Shown piece after piece: positions 1 to 8,870 of a DNA stretch of 64,000 nucleotides (the stretch's first letter is position 1; every line of letters begins with the position of its first letter). Source of the DNA: Saprospiraceae bacterium (GTDB lineage: Bacteria > Bacteroidota > Bacteroidia > Chitinophagales > Saprospiraceae); assembly GCA_020629515.1 (NCBI GenBank), contig JAHDDE010000012.1, positions 1 through 64,000 on the forward strand, in the 5' to 3' direction. Position numbers and translations under genes: made by a program. Under the pieces are notes generated by a model that made no database searches, was not told the origin of the DNA, and worked only from the letters and a program-made list of their open reading frames with translations.

Positions 1-71
1 AAGACTGGTTAGCTGAAAAAATCGAAGAATTAGAGAAAATCATTCCAAAGACCAATACAAAGTCTTCATAA
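1..71 (+). CDS. 3' end of an unidentified CDS (partial)
   Basis: An open frame enters from the left edge, reading in the third frame, and stops at a TAA. Only about 22 residues are visible, with the tail LAEKIEELEKIIPK, a charged and probably helical sequence. Nothing in it identifies a family. It runs in the same direction as the ABC exporter that follows after about 70 bases. Its reality rests only on the open frame up to the edge, so the call is tentative. Confidence 0.4.
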   Translation, partial: DWLAEKIEELEKIIPKTNTKSS

Positions 72-113
72 CAGGCCTCCCTATAAATACCTTAAGCTTG
101 TCTATATTAGCTG

Positions 114-127
114 CTGTCAATTGACAG
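114..127. repeat. 14-bp perfect palindrome upstream of the exporter gene
   Basis: CTGTCAATTGACAG is a perfect palindrome with no loop, about 17 bases before the ATG of the ABC exporter. The same 14-mer is the centre of the terminator after yajC near 36.19 kb. Here it is not followed by a T-run, so an operator or chance are both possible. It also makes the in-frame TTG at 121 an unlikely start codon. Confidence 0.4.
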
Positions 128-144
128 ATGGAGTTTTAACTTTT

Positions 145-1881
145 ATGAAGCAATATAGACCCACTCAATTTAGCTTTCGTTACCTTATATCCCTAATGGT
201 TCAGTATCAATCAGGGATAACTTTAGTAGTGCTCCTGAATATTCTATGGTCCATCCTACAAATTTCTATCCCATTTATTACCAAAGCATTGGTAGACACA
301 GGTATTCAAAATCAAGACATGGATATCGTCTGGATTTTGTTGATTTCTCAGTTTTTAATTTTTATCGGAATTACTATCGCCGACATATTCAGAAAATGGT
401 TGTTAAGACATATAGGCGTACGAGTGAATCTCCAATTGATTTTAAAATTTCTCTCAGGTATCATTAAAAAGCCGTACAGTTTTTTCAGTCTCAAAGAACA
501 AGGTAATACGATCCAACATTTTAATGACAATCTTAGGATTGAATCATTTTTGACCAATCATAGTTCCAATTTTTTCAATGCTATCATTAAGCTCTTAATG
601 TTCGGGATTCTATTATTCATATTTGATGCCTACATAGGCTGGGTTTTTGTGGCATTCAACATTTTACTTATTATCTGGGTCAATCTATTTATTTCGACCA
701 GAGAATATGTAGACGAAAATAGATTCAAACTGAGTGCTGTGGTACGATCCGAATTAATTGAAATCTTCTCTGGGATAATAGATCTGAAATCTTATAATCA
801 AGAAATCAATAGAATCAATGCATGGGATCAAGTACAAACTAAATTTTCTGATATCCGATTGAATATGCTCCGCATTAATCAGCTCATTTTTGGTGGAATC
901 GATTCATTATCACAGATGAGAGATATAGCCATACTTTTCATCGCGGCAAAATTAACTATAGAGAGTTCCATGACATTAGGAACATTAATTGCCATACAAT
1001 ACATATTGGGAAATCTGAATCAACCAATTAGAAAGATCATCGACTTTGTACCTCAATATCAAGATGCCAAATTAAGTCTGAAAAGAATCAATGCTGCCTT
1101 ATCTTTTGATCAAGGATCAGCAACTGATCAGCTCAGCGTAGATATCCCTAAGACCGCAGGTATCACTTTAGAGAATGTGGGCTATGCCTATTCAGAAAAA
1201 AAATATGCAGTTAAGGATATCAATATGGACATCCCATTCGGGAAATCTATTGCTATACTTGGTGAAAGCGGAAGTGGCAAATCCACCCTCATGAAGATGA
1301 TGCTCAAGCTCCTTCCAGTCGGAACGGGCAAAATCTTCATAGGACCTAAAAAGTTGAGCATAATTGATTCTAAAAGTTGGCTAAACAACTGTAGTGTAGT
1401 ACTCCAAGAGAGTATTCTTTTTCAAAGGAGCGTTTTATATAACATCACCTTTGAAGAAGAATCGGCCAATACAGATTTAGAGCGTGTATATCGATGCTTA
1501 GAGTTATGTGAAGTTTTAGATGTAGTAGAAGCCTTGGCACATGGCTTGCGATCAATAGTGGGGGAAGAAGGTATTAATTTTAGTCGCGGCCAAGCTCAAA
1601 GAATAATCTTAGCTCGGGCAATGTATAAGAATGTAGATTATTATTTTCTTGACGAACCCTTTAGCGCACTTGATAGACTCACCTATAAGAAAGTATTCAA
1701 AAACTTGAGAGATGGGTTGGAGAAAAAAACACTAATAATAGTTACGCACAAGATGGAAGTTGCTAAGAAAATGGATATGATATATTTATTAGAAGAGGGA
1801 GAATTAGTCGAAAAAGGCAACCATGAAAGCTTGAGCAAATTAGGGAAAAAATATTCTGATATTTTTCTATCTGAAGATTAA
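145..1881 (+). CDS. ABC exporter, fused permease and ATPase (no peptidase domain)
   Basis: Inner-membrane ATP-driven exporter of about 578 residues. The N-terminal two thirds form a six-helix exporter membrane domain; the C-terminal third is the nucleotide-binding domain. Walker A is GESGSGKST near residue 375, Walker B is YYFLDEP, and a switch histidine lies in IVTHK. The signature motif reads FSRGQ instead of LSGGQ. There is no N-terminal C39 peptidase, which the bacteriocin exporters it otherwise resembles often have. The HlyD-type adaptor gene follows after 14 bases, so the two probably form a type I secretion pair; no TolC-like partner or substrate gene is in view. I chose the ATG at 145; an in-frame TTG lies 24 bases upstream inside a palindrome. 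The substrate is unknown. Confidence 0.88.
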   Translation: MKQYRPTQFSFRYLISLMVQYQSGITLVVLLNILWSILQISIPFITKALVDTGIQNQDMDIVWILLISQFLIFIGITIADIFRKWLLRHIGVRVNLQLILKFLSGIIKKPYSFFSLKEQGNTIQHFNDNLRIESFLTNHSSNFFNAIIKLLMFGILLFIFDAYIGWVFVAFNILLIIWVNLFISTREYVDENRFKLSAVVRSELIEIFSGIIDLKSYNQEINRINAWDQVQTKFSDIRLNMLRINQLIFGGIDSLSQMRDIAILFIAAKLTIESSMTLGTLIAIQYILGNLNQPIRKIIDFVPQYQDAKLSLKRINAALSFDQGSATDQLSVDIPKTAGITLENVGYAYSEKKYAVKDINMDIPFGKSIAILGESGSGKSTLMKMMLKLLPVGTGKIFIGPKKLSIIDSKSWLNNCSVVLQESILFQRSVLYNITFEEESANTDLERVYRCLELCEVLDVVEALAHGLRSIVGEEGINFSRGQAQRIILARAMYKNVDYYFLDEPFSALDRLTYKKVFKNLRDGLEKKTLIIVTHKMEVAKKMDMIYLLEEGELVEKGNHESLSKLGKKYSDIFLSED

Positions 1882-1895
1882 TTAAATAGAGTCAG

Positions 1896-3194
1896 TTGAA
1901 AATAGGAATTAAACATTATGAAATAGATAAAGAAAAGCTACCTCGTAGTTTGATCAGACAAGGTTTAATTAATGCTATTATCGTCTTGTCAATTACTTTG
2001 TTCATACTATTTTTTATCCCGATTCAAGATAAAATCACAGGGACTGCGATCATACAGTTGAAAGGGAAAGTTAGAGCTGTTCATTCTACATATCAAGGAA
2101 TAATTAATTATCAGGTTAGTGATGGACAAGTAGTGGATCCAGGTGACCTCCTCGGCTTGATTGATTGGGATTTGCCTCTCCAAGAAATTTTCTTATATCA
2201 AAAAGTCAATAACTTCAGTTTTGACAAAACGCGTATCCAACATCTGATACAAGTTGTTGATTCAATCAAAAATATCCAAAGTCCAATATCCGAAATTAAT
2301 GGAGAAGTCTATGGACTGAGCAATGCATTGCAACAATATCAGAATATAGTGTCATCCTCCTATCGCACATTAACTTCAAGGGCAATGGAGAAAGAAATTG
2401 ATCAAAAAAAGAGAATTATTGAGCAAATAGTCCAACAACAATTAAAGATCAATGAGAATGTCAAATTGCTTAAAGAACAGTCCAGAAATGATTTAAAATT
2501 ATATAACACAGGCTCAATATCACATAGGGAATATCAAAGCCGAATAATGGAGTTATCTAAGTCTGAAGAACAAGTTCTTGCTTATGAATCCCAAAAAGAA
2601 ATGATAAATGCTGAAATAAATGAATTATTGACTTCTAAACAGGAATTAATCGACAATACGACAATCCAAACAACCTCCTCATTAAATATTGTACTATCCG
2701 CATTGGATTCTTACCAGAAAAAATTTTCTACGCTATCAAATGAAAAAATCATTAGATCTCCTATTAAAGGTAGGGTCTCTATTGATTCTGATTTCCTAAA
2801 TAAACGATTTGTTCAAGCCAATGAACATATATTATCACTTTTACCTATTTCGTCTAATCAAGTGCACGGTAATAACTATATCTCTATAGCTAAAGAGAAA
2901 AAAAACAAGATACTTCCAGGTCAAAAAGTATTAATCAAAATTGATCAGGTAGATGTTGATGAATATGGTTTTATCATATCTGAAGTGATCAGCACTTCGC
3001 AGATTGAAGATAATAAAGGTATGTACAAAGCGTATGTAAACATAGATACTGATACAAAAAGTACTAAAGGGCATGCCCTACCTTCTAATCACGAATTATC
3101 AGGAGAGGCTGCTATCATCCTCTCCAATAAGTCGATTGGTCAAAATATTCTAACTCAAATGATGAATAAAAAACAAGAATTAATCATCGACTAA
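1896..3194 (+). CDS. HlyD-family periplasmic adaptor (membrane fusion protein)
   Basis: Periplasmic adaptor linking an inner-membrane ABC exporter to an outer-membrane channel. One membrane segment lies near residues 24-45. It is followed by a biotinyl-lipoyl-like half-motif (TYQGIINYQVSDGQVVDPGD), a long coiled-coil hairpin around residues 100-260, the second half of the barrel (IIRSPIKGRVSI) and a beta-barrel C-terminus. The 432-residue length suits the family. Start is TTG; the nearest ATG is out of frame. It lies 14 bases after the exporter and is probably co-transcribed with it. Its stop overlaps the stop of the opposing glutamate dehydrogenase gene by 4 bases. Confidence 0.87.
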   Translation: MKIGIKHYEIDKEKLPRSLIRQGLINAIIVLSITLFILFFIPIQDKITGTAIIQLKGKVRAVHSTYQGIINYQVSDGQVVDPGDLLGLIDWDLPLQEIFLYQKVNNFSFDKTRIQHLIQVVDSIKNIQSPISEINGEVYGLSNALQQYQNIVSSSYRTLTSRAMEKEIDQKKRIIEQIVQQQLKINENVKLLKEQSRNDLKLYNTGSISHREYQSRIMELSKSEEQVLAYESQKEMINAEINELLTSKQELIDNTTIQTTSSLNIVLSALDSYQKKFSTLSNEKIIRSPIKGRVSIDSDFLNKRFVQANEHILSLLPISSNQVHGNNYISIAKEKKNKILPGQKVLIKIDQVDVDEYGFIISEVISTSQIEDNKGMYKAYVNIDTDTKSTKGHALPSNHELSGEAAIILSNKSIGQNILTQMMNKKQELIID

Positions 3195-4609
3195 GGAAAC
3201 ACTCCCATACTGATATAATCGTTAGCGACCTTATCAATAGAGTTGATGAACGCTGCCGAACGCAAATCCTTTACCTTATGCCTATTAATTAATACATCTC
3301 TGATATTGGCGTAAGCGGTTACCATAGTTTCTTCTAACCCTGACCTAACCAAGTCAATCTCATCAGCTCCCCGAGTAATTAGTTTCTTCTCGCTGGCATT
3401 AATAGACTTATCTGTTAATCTTTCCACTGCATTAATTATGCTGGAGTAGGTATTTTGATTAAATCTCTTCTCCATTCGACCGAATCTCATATGTGATAAA
3501 TTCTTCAACCATTCGAAATATGATACGGTTACCCCACCGGCGTTCAGATACATATCAGGTAAAATCATTATACCCTTATCATTTAAAATCTGCTCCGCCT
3601 CCGCTGTAATTGGACCATTGGCTGCCTCAGCGATAATTTTTGCTTTGATCTGATGCACATTGTCTGCATGGATCTGATTTTCTAATGCAGCTGGAATCAA
3701 TATATCACAATCTATTCCAATCCAATCATGTTTATTTTCTAATAGCTTTGCACCTTTAAACCCTTTGATCGATTTATTCTCTTTTTTAAATTCAATCAAG
3801 GCGTCAATATCGATGCCATCAGGATTGTATAATGTGCCATCGTATTCTGCCACCCCAACTATCTTTGCATTGCCTTCATTTCGAGATATCTGTGCTGAAA
3901 AAGAACCCACATTACCAAAACCCTGGACAACAATCCTTTTACCTTCTATACCTGGGGATAGACCTAATGAGATTAAGTCATCTTCATAACTTAAAGCTTC
4001 TCTAATTCCATAATAGACTCCCCTACCTGTTGCCTCTGTACGACCTCTGATTCCATTTTGATTAACTGGTTTCCCGGTCACGCAACCCACCGCATCTATC
4101 TCACCTTTTGAAAAAGTTTGATAGGTATCTAATATCCACGCCATTTCTCTCGAACCTGTACCATAGTCTGGCGCAGGAACATCTACACTTGGTCCGATAA
4201 AACCTTTTTTAATTAACTCTACTGTATAGCGTCTTGTAATTCTTTGTAGTTCATCAACAGAGTATTTATTGGGGTCAATTTTAATCCCTCCTTTAGCTCC
4301 ACCAAAAGGCACATCCACAATGGCACATTTGAATGTCATTAATGAAGCTAACGCCATTACCTCTTCTTGATCCACCATGTTGCTGTATCTTATTCCTCCC
4401 TTGGTAGGCTGTCTATGCTGACTATGTTGGACTCTATAGGCTTCTATAACCTCGTAAGAATCTCCAATCTTAACTGGAAAGCGCATCTGATATACCGAAT
4501 TGCATGCCTTGATCTGCGCAATCAATCCTTTAGGCCATTCTGTTAAAGCCGCAGCTTTATCAAAATTGGTTTGGACAGTTTCGAAAAAGCTAACTGCTTT
4601 TTTATTCAT
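3191..4609 (-). CDS. Glu/Leu/Phe/Val-type dehydrogenase, probably glutamate dehydrogenase
   Basis: Cytosolic NAD(P)-dependent oxidative deamination of glutamate to 2-oxoglutarate, or the reverse. The substrate-binding stretch TKGGIRYS is near residue 70 and the catalytic lysine lies in PFGGAKGGIKIDP near residue 106. A Rossmann nucleotide-binding motif (VVQGFGNVGS) opens the second domain. At 472 residues it has a normal size for the ELFV family. Leucine or valine dehydrogenase is less likely because those enzymes are shorter. Its start overlaps the 3' end of the small ccmD-like gene by 8 bases, so it appears translationally coupled to the cytochrome c maturation genes, which is an unexpected partner. 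Gene choice between gdhA, gdhB and rocG cannot be made from sequence alone. Confidence 0.9.
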   Translation of the reverse strand: MNKKAVSFFETVQTNFDKAAALTEWPKGLIAQIKACNSVYQMRFPVKIGDSYEVIEAYRVQHSQHRQPTKGGIRYSNMVDQEEVMALASLMTFKCAIVDVPFGGAKGGIKIDPNKYSVDELQRITRRYTVELIKKGFIGPSVDVPAPDYGTGSREMAWILDTYQTFSKGEIDAVGCVTGKPVNQNGIRGRTEATGRGVYYGIREALSYEDDLISLGLSPGIEGKRIVVQGFGNVGSFSAQISRNEGNAKIVGVAEYDGTLYNPDGIDIDALIEFKKENKSIKGFKGAKLLENKHDWIGIDCDILIPAALENQIHADNVHQIKAKIIAEAANGPITAEAEQILNDKGIMILPDMYLNAGGVTVSYFEWLKNLSHMRFGRMEKRFNQNTYSSIINAVERLTDKSINASEKKLITRGADEIDLVRSGLEETMVTAYANIRDVLINRHKVKDLRSAAFINSIDKVANDYISMGVFP

Positions 4610-4802
4610 CTTCTAATTGTTTTTCTAATGAATTAATACGACGTTCTAAATAAAATAAAAAAGCCGCTATCCCTAAAAGGGTGATGGCCACAACAGCAAC
4701 TACGGCATAAATTTTACCAATGTTGTCATAATGATCCGTCGCCCCAAATAGAGACATATGGATAAAACAAAATGAGACTATGGCTATAAGCTTGTTTTTC
4801 AT
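4602..4802 (-). CDS. ccmD: CcmD-like small membrane protein
   Basis: A 66-residue protein with a signal-like hydrophobic N-terminus, a membrane helix near residues 32-51 (YAVVAVVAITLLGIAAFLFY) and a charged tail ending LEKQLEDE. CcmD proteins are small single-span partners of the CcmABC haem-handling complex in cytochrome c maturation. The assignment rests on size, topology and position: 6 bases separate it from the CcmC-like gene upstream. The 3' end overlaps glutamate dehydrogenase by 8 bases. Sequence alone would be too short for confidence. Confidence 0.7.
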   Translation of the reverse strand: MKNKLIAIVSFCFIHMSLFGATDHYDNIGKIYAVVAVVAITLLGIAAFLFYLERRINSLEKQLEDE

Positions 4803-4808
4803 AGTTAA

Positions 4809-5888
4809 TTAGTTAAGACTTCTATCAATTATCTTTAATTGTATCTTCCTAATACGATATAATAAAGTAGAAATCCATGTACCCAATAAGGTTAATCCTA
4901 TTATCGCAGGATAAAAAATAAGTCTTAATGTATGATCTAAATCTTCTCCTCCTAAAGCAGGATTTCCTCCATTGCCAGGATGTAAACTACTCGTCATCCT
5001 AGGTATTATGAATATAAGAGGTATCATCGCGGCAAAAGCGAAAATATTGAAAGCAGCACTAACTTGAGCTCGTCGATCATCTCCTGCGATCGAAGACCTC
5101 AAAATGGAGTAAGCTAAATATATCATAAGAGCTACGACTGACATATTTAATTTTGGATCATTAGTCCAATAAACTCCCCAAGTATTCTTGGCCCACACAG
5201 AACCCGTTGCAACTCCTAACAATCCAAATACTACTGCCACATGAGTAAATGAAGCGGCCACTGCATCATGATTGAGTTGTCTTCCATATAGATATTTGAC
5301 ACTATATATTAATCCTACAATCAACAAAACAAACATTGCAAACCAAATCGCCACATGAAAAAAAGTGTTCCTAATGGTTTCGTAAAGAATACTTCTAAAA
5401 GGAAAGGCAAAACTCCAATGGCCTGAAAAGCTATCAATCTCATCATTCCACTGTCCGTAAAATGGATAATTAGAAGGTTCAGATTGTGTAATTGCAATAG
5501 CCGATGGTGTGATTAAAAAGCCCTGATCAACATCCAAAATTACTAAAGTCGCCCTCTCTGAAGTTTTCGATGTATCTGGGAGATGCGAAGGAATATCAAA
5601 GACAATATCTAACTCCTTTCTATTCAAAACCCTAATGTCTGCCGCTTCTATTTGGTTTATTGAATCTATTTTTAAATAGGCCTTTAACTTTTTAACTTCA
5701 TTGAAATGAGAATTGTAAGCAGAAATATGGAGGATAGCTGAAGAACCACATTCGATCTCCAAGGGCTCAATCGATAATACTCCTGGTTTAAGTGGAACAA
5801 TAAATCCGGCAATCAACACATACAGCATGATTATTATGCCCAATAATTTCCACCAAGATTGTAATAGTAGTTTTTGCATATAATTCAA
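4809..5888 (-). CDS. ccmC: Cytochrome c maturation haem protein, CcmC/CcsA family
   Basis: Inner-membrane haem-handling protein for cytochrome c assembly. It has one N-terminal membrane helix, a periplasmic domain of about 130 residues, then a block of roughly five membrane helices. The tryptophan-rich haem-binding segment is visible as WAKNTWGVYWTNDPKLN near residue 235, corresponding to the WGxxWxWD region of the family with some substitutions. Candidate axial histidines flank it. At 359 residues it is longer than proteobacterial CcmC because of the added N-terminal periplasmic part. It sits between the CcmB gene and the CcmD-like gene, which supports the role. Confidence 0.85.
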   Translation of the reverse strand: MNYMQKLLLQSWWKLLGIIIMLYVLIAGFIVPLKPGVLSIEPLEIECGSSAILHISAYNSHFNEVKKLKAYLKIDSINQIEAADIRVLNRKELDIVFDIPSHLPDTSKTSERATLVILDVDQGFLITPSAIAITQSEPSNYPFYGQWNDEIDSFSGHWSFAFPFRSILYETIRNTFFHVAIWFAMFVLLIVGLIYSVKYLYGRQLNHDAVAASFTHVAVVFGLLGVATGSVWAKNTWGVYWTNDPKLNMSVVALMIYLAYSILRSSIAGDDRRAQVSAAFNIFAFAAMIPLIFIIPRMTSSLHPGNGGNPALGGEDLDHTLRLIFYPAIIGLTLLGTWISTLLYRIRKIQLKIIDRSLN

Positions 5889-5971
5889 TAAGTCTTTTAA
5901 AAGCTCTTTATGAAAAATAAAACGTTCTCAAAAACTCTCAAATATAACATTCGACATTATTTCACTTGTTT

Positions 5972-6619
5972 TTATTCTTTCCAGACAAATGGAAACAAAA
6001 TCAATGATAAAGCTCCTGTTATAAATGAAATACTAATTAAAGTCAAATATTTCAAATATTCGATATTTTCATTTAGAAATATCTCGTCCGTAAGTGATTT
6101 TAAAATCAATATGACGGGTATTAAGAGCGGTAGCGCCAAAATACTGAGAAGTGTATTTTGACCTCCCGCATAAGAATTAATGGCGGACACAAAACTCATA
6201 GAAGCGCTTAATGAAATAGAGCCCACTATGAGAACTAATAGAAATTCTAAATGAAAAATTATTGCGGAGCTGAAGTATATTATAAAGAATATATAAAACA
6301 AGAATCCTAATATAAAGATGTACATCGCATTGAAAACGATCTTAGCCACCAGGACGTTGTTAGGCTCCGAATGTTGATATAAAAATAGATGTTCAGCAGA
6401 ACCATGATGAGATTCGATCCTCAGGCAAATATTCACGCATAAAATCATTAAAAATATCCAATAAACATATCCAAACTCCATCACATCCATACCAGGATGT
6501 ACTCGATAGATCAAATAACACACGATCCAACTAAATAATACAACACCACCTAATTGAGCGTATCTCCTATACTCTACATTGATATTGTACTTTAATAGAG
6601 TGATGATGGAATTTAGCAT
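5972..6619 (-). CDS. ccmB: Haem exporter protein CcmB
   Basis: Polytopic membrane protein of 215 residues with about six hydrophobic segments, the usual size of the CcmB permease. Conserved-looking features include the N-terminal amphipathic stretch ending EYRRYAQLGG, and an ESHHGSAEHLFLYQHSE loop after the second helix, near residue 70. It acts with CcmC and CcmD in delivering haem for cytochrome c maturation. It is the first of the ccmB-ccmC-ccmD-gdh series on this strand; 83 bases separate it from ccmC. No CcmA ATPase gene is adjacent, so that subunit must be elsewhere. Confidence 0.85.
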   Translation of the reverse strand: MLNSIITLLKYNINVEYRRYAQLGGVVLFSWIVCYLIYRVHPGMDVMEFGYVYWIFLMILCVNICLRIESHHGSAEHLFLYQHSEPNNVLVAKIVFNAMYIFILGFLFYIFFIIYFSSAIIFHLEFLLVLIVGSISLSASMSFVSAINSYAGGQNTLLSILALPLLIPVILILKSLTDEIFLNENIEYLKYLTLISISFITGALSLILFPFVWKE

Positions 6620-6674
6620 ATCATATTAAATATTTTTATAATTTGTATATATTTGTATTACAGACTTTTAAGTT

Positions 6675-7901
6675 ATGACATTATTGAATTTACTATTTGT
6701 TCTTTTTTCTGGTGTTACATTTAATTCTAACAACAATCTTAATACGTCATATACTCATGAAATTAAAGCTCTAAAAGGAGATGGTATAATCTCACTACTA
6801 CGAAGGTACAAACTGAATCAACATCAATCCAATGTTCTGAAGTTTTATGAATTGAATAATATCTCCTCCGAAAAAGCATATCTACATAAAGGAAAAAAAT
6901 ACAAAGTACCTATCAAAATATATCAATATGATGGTATAAGTATTAGAACGACTATTGGCAATAATGATTGGGATAAGGCGAAAAGAATAAAGTCATATAA
7001 TGAGTATTTATTGGAGAAGGGATTACGATCAACTCACTATACAAAGAGTAAAATACTTTGGGTACCATTTCATGAATTAAATGATATTGAAAAGGCACAA
7101 AAGATATCTGAAGAAATAGTAATGAACAAAGAACGATCCGACATCATAAAATATGACTTATTTGGATCTAATCACAGAGAATTTGTTGTTAAAGACACCA
7201 AATTGAAAAATAGAGTTTTCTATCTTATAAGTGGTCATGGCGGTCCAGATCCTGGAGCTATGTGCAGTGATTGTGACAAAACACTTTGTGAAGACGAGTA
7301 TGCTTATGATGTCACCCTTAGATTAGCAAAAAACTTAATGGAACATGGAGCTATCGTAGAAATAATCATACAAGATAAAAATGATGGAATAAGAGATGGT
7401 AGTTATCTAAAGTGTGACAACGACGAAAAAATGCCTGATGGATCATCTCTACATTTAAATCAAATTAAAAGACTCAATCAAAGATGTGCGAAAGTCAATC
7501 ACCTATATAAAAAATATAGTCAGCAAGGAGTTGTTGATCAATCCATGGTAGTAATACATGTCGACTCAAGATCCAAGTCACAAAGACAAGATGTATTTTT
7601 TAATTATTTCCCAAAGAGTAATTCTTCCAAAAAAATGGCAATAGATATAATGGAAACCTTTGAAGCCAAATATGCGGAGCACCAAAAAGGCCGAAATTAT
7701 AAAGGCTATATCAATGCTAGAAACTTACATGTATTAAGAAATACACAACCTAAAGGCGTATTTATAGAATTGGCAAATATTAAGAATCCACATGACCATA
7801 AAAGAATATTGCTTCATGAAAATCGTCAAGCATTAGCCAACTGGATTTTTCAAGGAATTACGAAAAGAATTAAATCAGATCAAATAATTGCATCCTCTTA
7901 G
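6675..7901 (+). CDS. N-acetylmuramoyl-L-alanine amidase with LysM-like N-terminus
   Basis: Exported peptidoglycan hydrolase of the Amidase_3 zinc family, cutting the bond between N-acetylmuramate and L-alanine. A hydrophobic signal-like segment opens the protein. Residues 30-80 resemble a LysM peptidoglycan-binding unit (GDGIISLLRRYKLN, then LHKGKKYKVPI). The catalytic domain starts near 180: the zinc histidine is in SGHGGPDPGAM (about H188), an acidic ligand in CEDEYAYD, a second histidine in VIHVDSRS (about H295) and the catalytic glutamate in FIELANIKNPHD (about E365). A cysteine-bearing insertion (CSDCDKTLC) just after the first motif is unusual. Its 3' end overlaps the opposing LuxE-like gene by 27 bases. 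Confidence 0.88.
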   Translation: MTLLNLLFVLFSGVTFNSNNNLNTSYTHEIKALKGDGIISLLRRYKLNQHQSNVLKFYELNNISSEKAYLHKGKKYKVPIKIYQYDGISIRTTIGNNDWDKAKRIKSYNEYLLEKGLRSTHYTKSKILWVPFHELNDIEKAQKISEEIVMNKERSDIIKYDLFGSNHREFVVKDTKLKNRVFYLISGHGGPDPGAMCSDCDKTLCEDEYAYDVTLRLAKNLMEHGAIVEIIIQDKNDGIRDGSYLKCDNDEKMPDGSSLHLNQIKRLNQRCAKVNHLYKKYSQQGVVDQSMVVIHVDSRSKSQRQDVFFNYFPKSNSSKKMAIDIMETFEAKYAEHQKGRNYKGYINARNLHVLRNTQPKGVFIELANIKNPHDHKRILLHENRQALANWIFQGITKRIKSDQIIASS

Positions 7902-8861
7902 ATCACTATTATCTATTCTACCTAGCACATTCAATTCTCCCAGATCATTGATAACTCCTAAATCATCAGTAGCTATAAAAGATAAACTATCAATATTGGC
8001 GAGATCTATTATATTAATCCTTCCTTTCTGATTAGCACTCAATACAGACATGGGATCAATTGGATCTGTTATCACAATTCTCAATCTATCGTTCATTTTG
8101 AGAAATGGAGTGTCTATGCTATATAATTGTGATAAAAGTTCAGTCATACCATATTCTGAGCATATCATTGATCCACTAAAAGATTTTCTCAAAGTTTCAT
8201 AAAGTTCAGACTTGGTAATTTCACGAGCAAACTTTTTCATACCTCCCGTTTCAATAACGGTCAAATGATCGCAATTGAAATGTGTATTGTCATCGACATA
8301 ATCCAAAAGAGCAAAACTTACACCAAAAAGTATAGTTTTAATTTGCTTTAGTTTATTTCTTTCGATTATTTCAAATAATTCATCATAATTATTCAAACAG
8401 TACTTACCTCCAAGAGCTGATGAGCTCATAAAATAATCAACCATGGCAATTAACGATGAATCTTGATTCTCCAAATAATTAGGTAATAATCCGATAAAAT
8501 AATAATTATCAATAGGACCAAAATTCATCTCAAATATCCGCTGTGCATTGGTTTGATATAGCTCCATATTTCTCACATAGTGCCTACTTCTCGCTCCCAT
8601 CGTACCACTACTTTTGAAAATTCTTTCTGGATTTGACCATTGGCCAGACTGGACACAATGATGCTTGAAAACTGAAATAGGGCAAAATGGAATTTCACTC
8701 AGGCTCTGGGGGATTAAAGCCGATTTACCTATAAGCTCTAAGAACTCTTTATATATGGGATTGTAAGTCTTTTGAAAATAAAAGACATTATTAAGGATAG
8801 AATCAAAGTGAGAATCTTTACTATTCAAAGAATTGATAATATCTTGATACAATTTATTCAA
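7875..8861 (-). CDS. LuxE-type acyl-protein synthetase-like protein
   Basis: Adenylate-forming protein of the LuxE/acyl-protein synthetase family, 328 residues. LuxE itself activates a fatty acid as acyl-AMP and passes it to the acyl transferase of the bioluminescence reductase complex. The phosphate-binding motif is IFKSSGTMGARSRHYV near residue 83. Typical segments such as SEIPFCPISVFKHH and MICSEYGMTELLSQLY follow. No lux genes are nearby, so the luminescence role does not apply; Bacteroidota LuxE-like genes usually stand alone and their substrate is not known to me. Start is TTG, supported by the N-terminal homology pattern. It is divergent from the small lipoprotein gene with only 9 bases between start codons. 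Confidence 0.8.
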   Translation of the reverse strand: MNKLYQDIINSLNSKDSHFDSILNNVFYFQKTYNPIYKEFLELIGKSALIPQSLSEIPFCPISVFKHHCVQSGQWSNPERIFKSSGTMGARSRHYVRNMELYQTNAQRIFEMNFGPIDNYYFIGLLPNYLENQDSSLIAMVDYFMSSSALGGKYCLNNYDELFEIIERNKLKQIKTILFGVSFALLDYVDDNTHFNCDHLTVIETGGMKKFAREITKSELYETLRKSFSGSMICSEYGMTELLSQLYSIDTPFLKMNDRLRIVITDPIDPMSVLSANQKGRINIIDLANIDSLSFIATDDLGVINDLGELNVLGRIDNSDLRGCNYLI

Positions 8862-8870
8862 AATTCCAAT

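Noticed and set aside
121-144. TTG start adding eight residues to the ABC exporter
   Set aside because: It lies in a palindrome and the added residues do not match exporter N-termini; the ATG at 145 is more natural.
7875-8861. Bioluminescence locus
   Set aside because: A lone LuxE-like gene without luxA, luxB, luxC or luxD is not evidence for light production.
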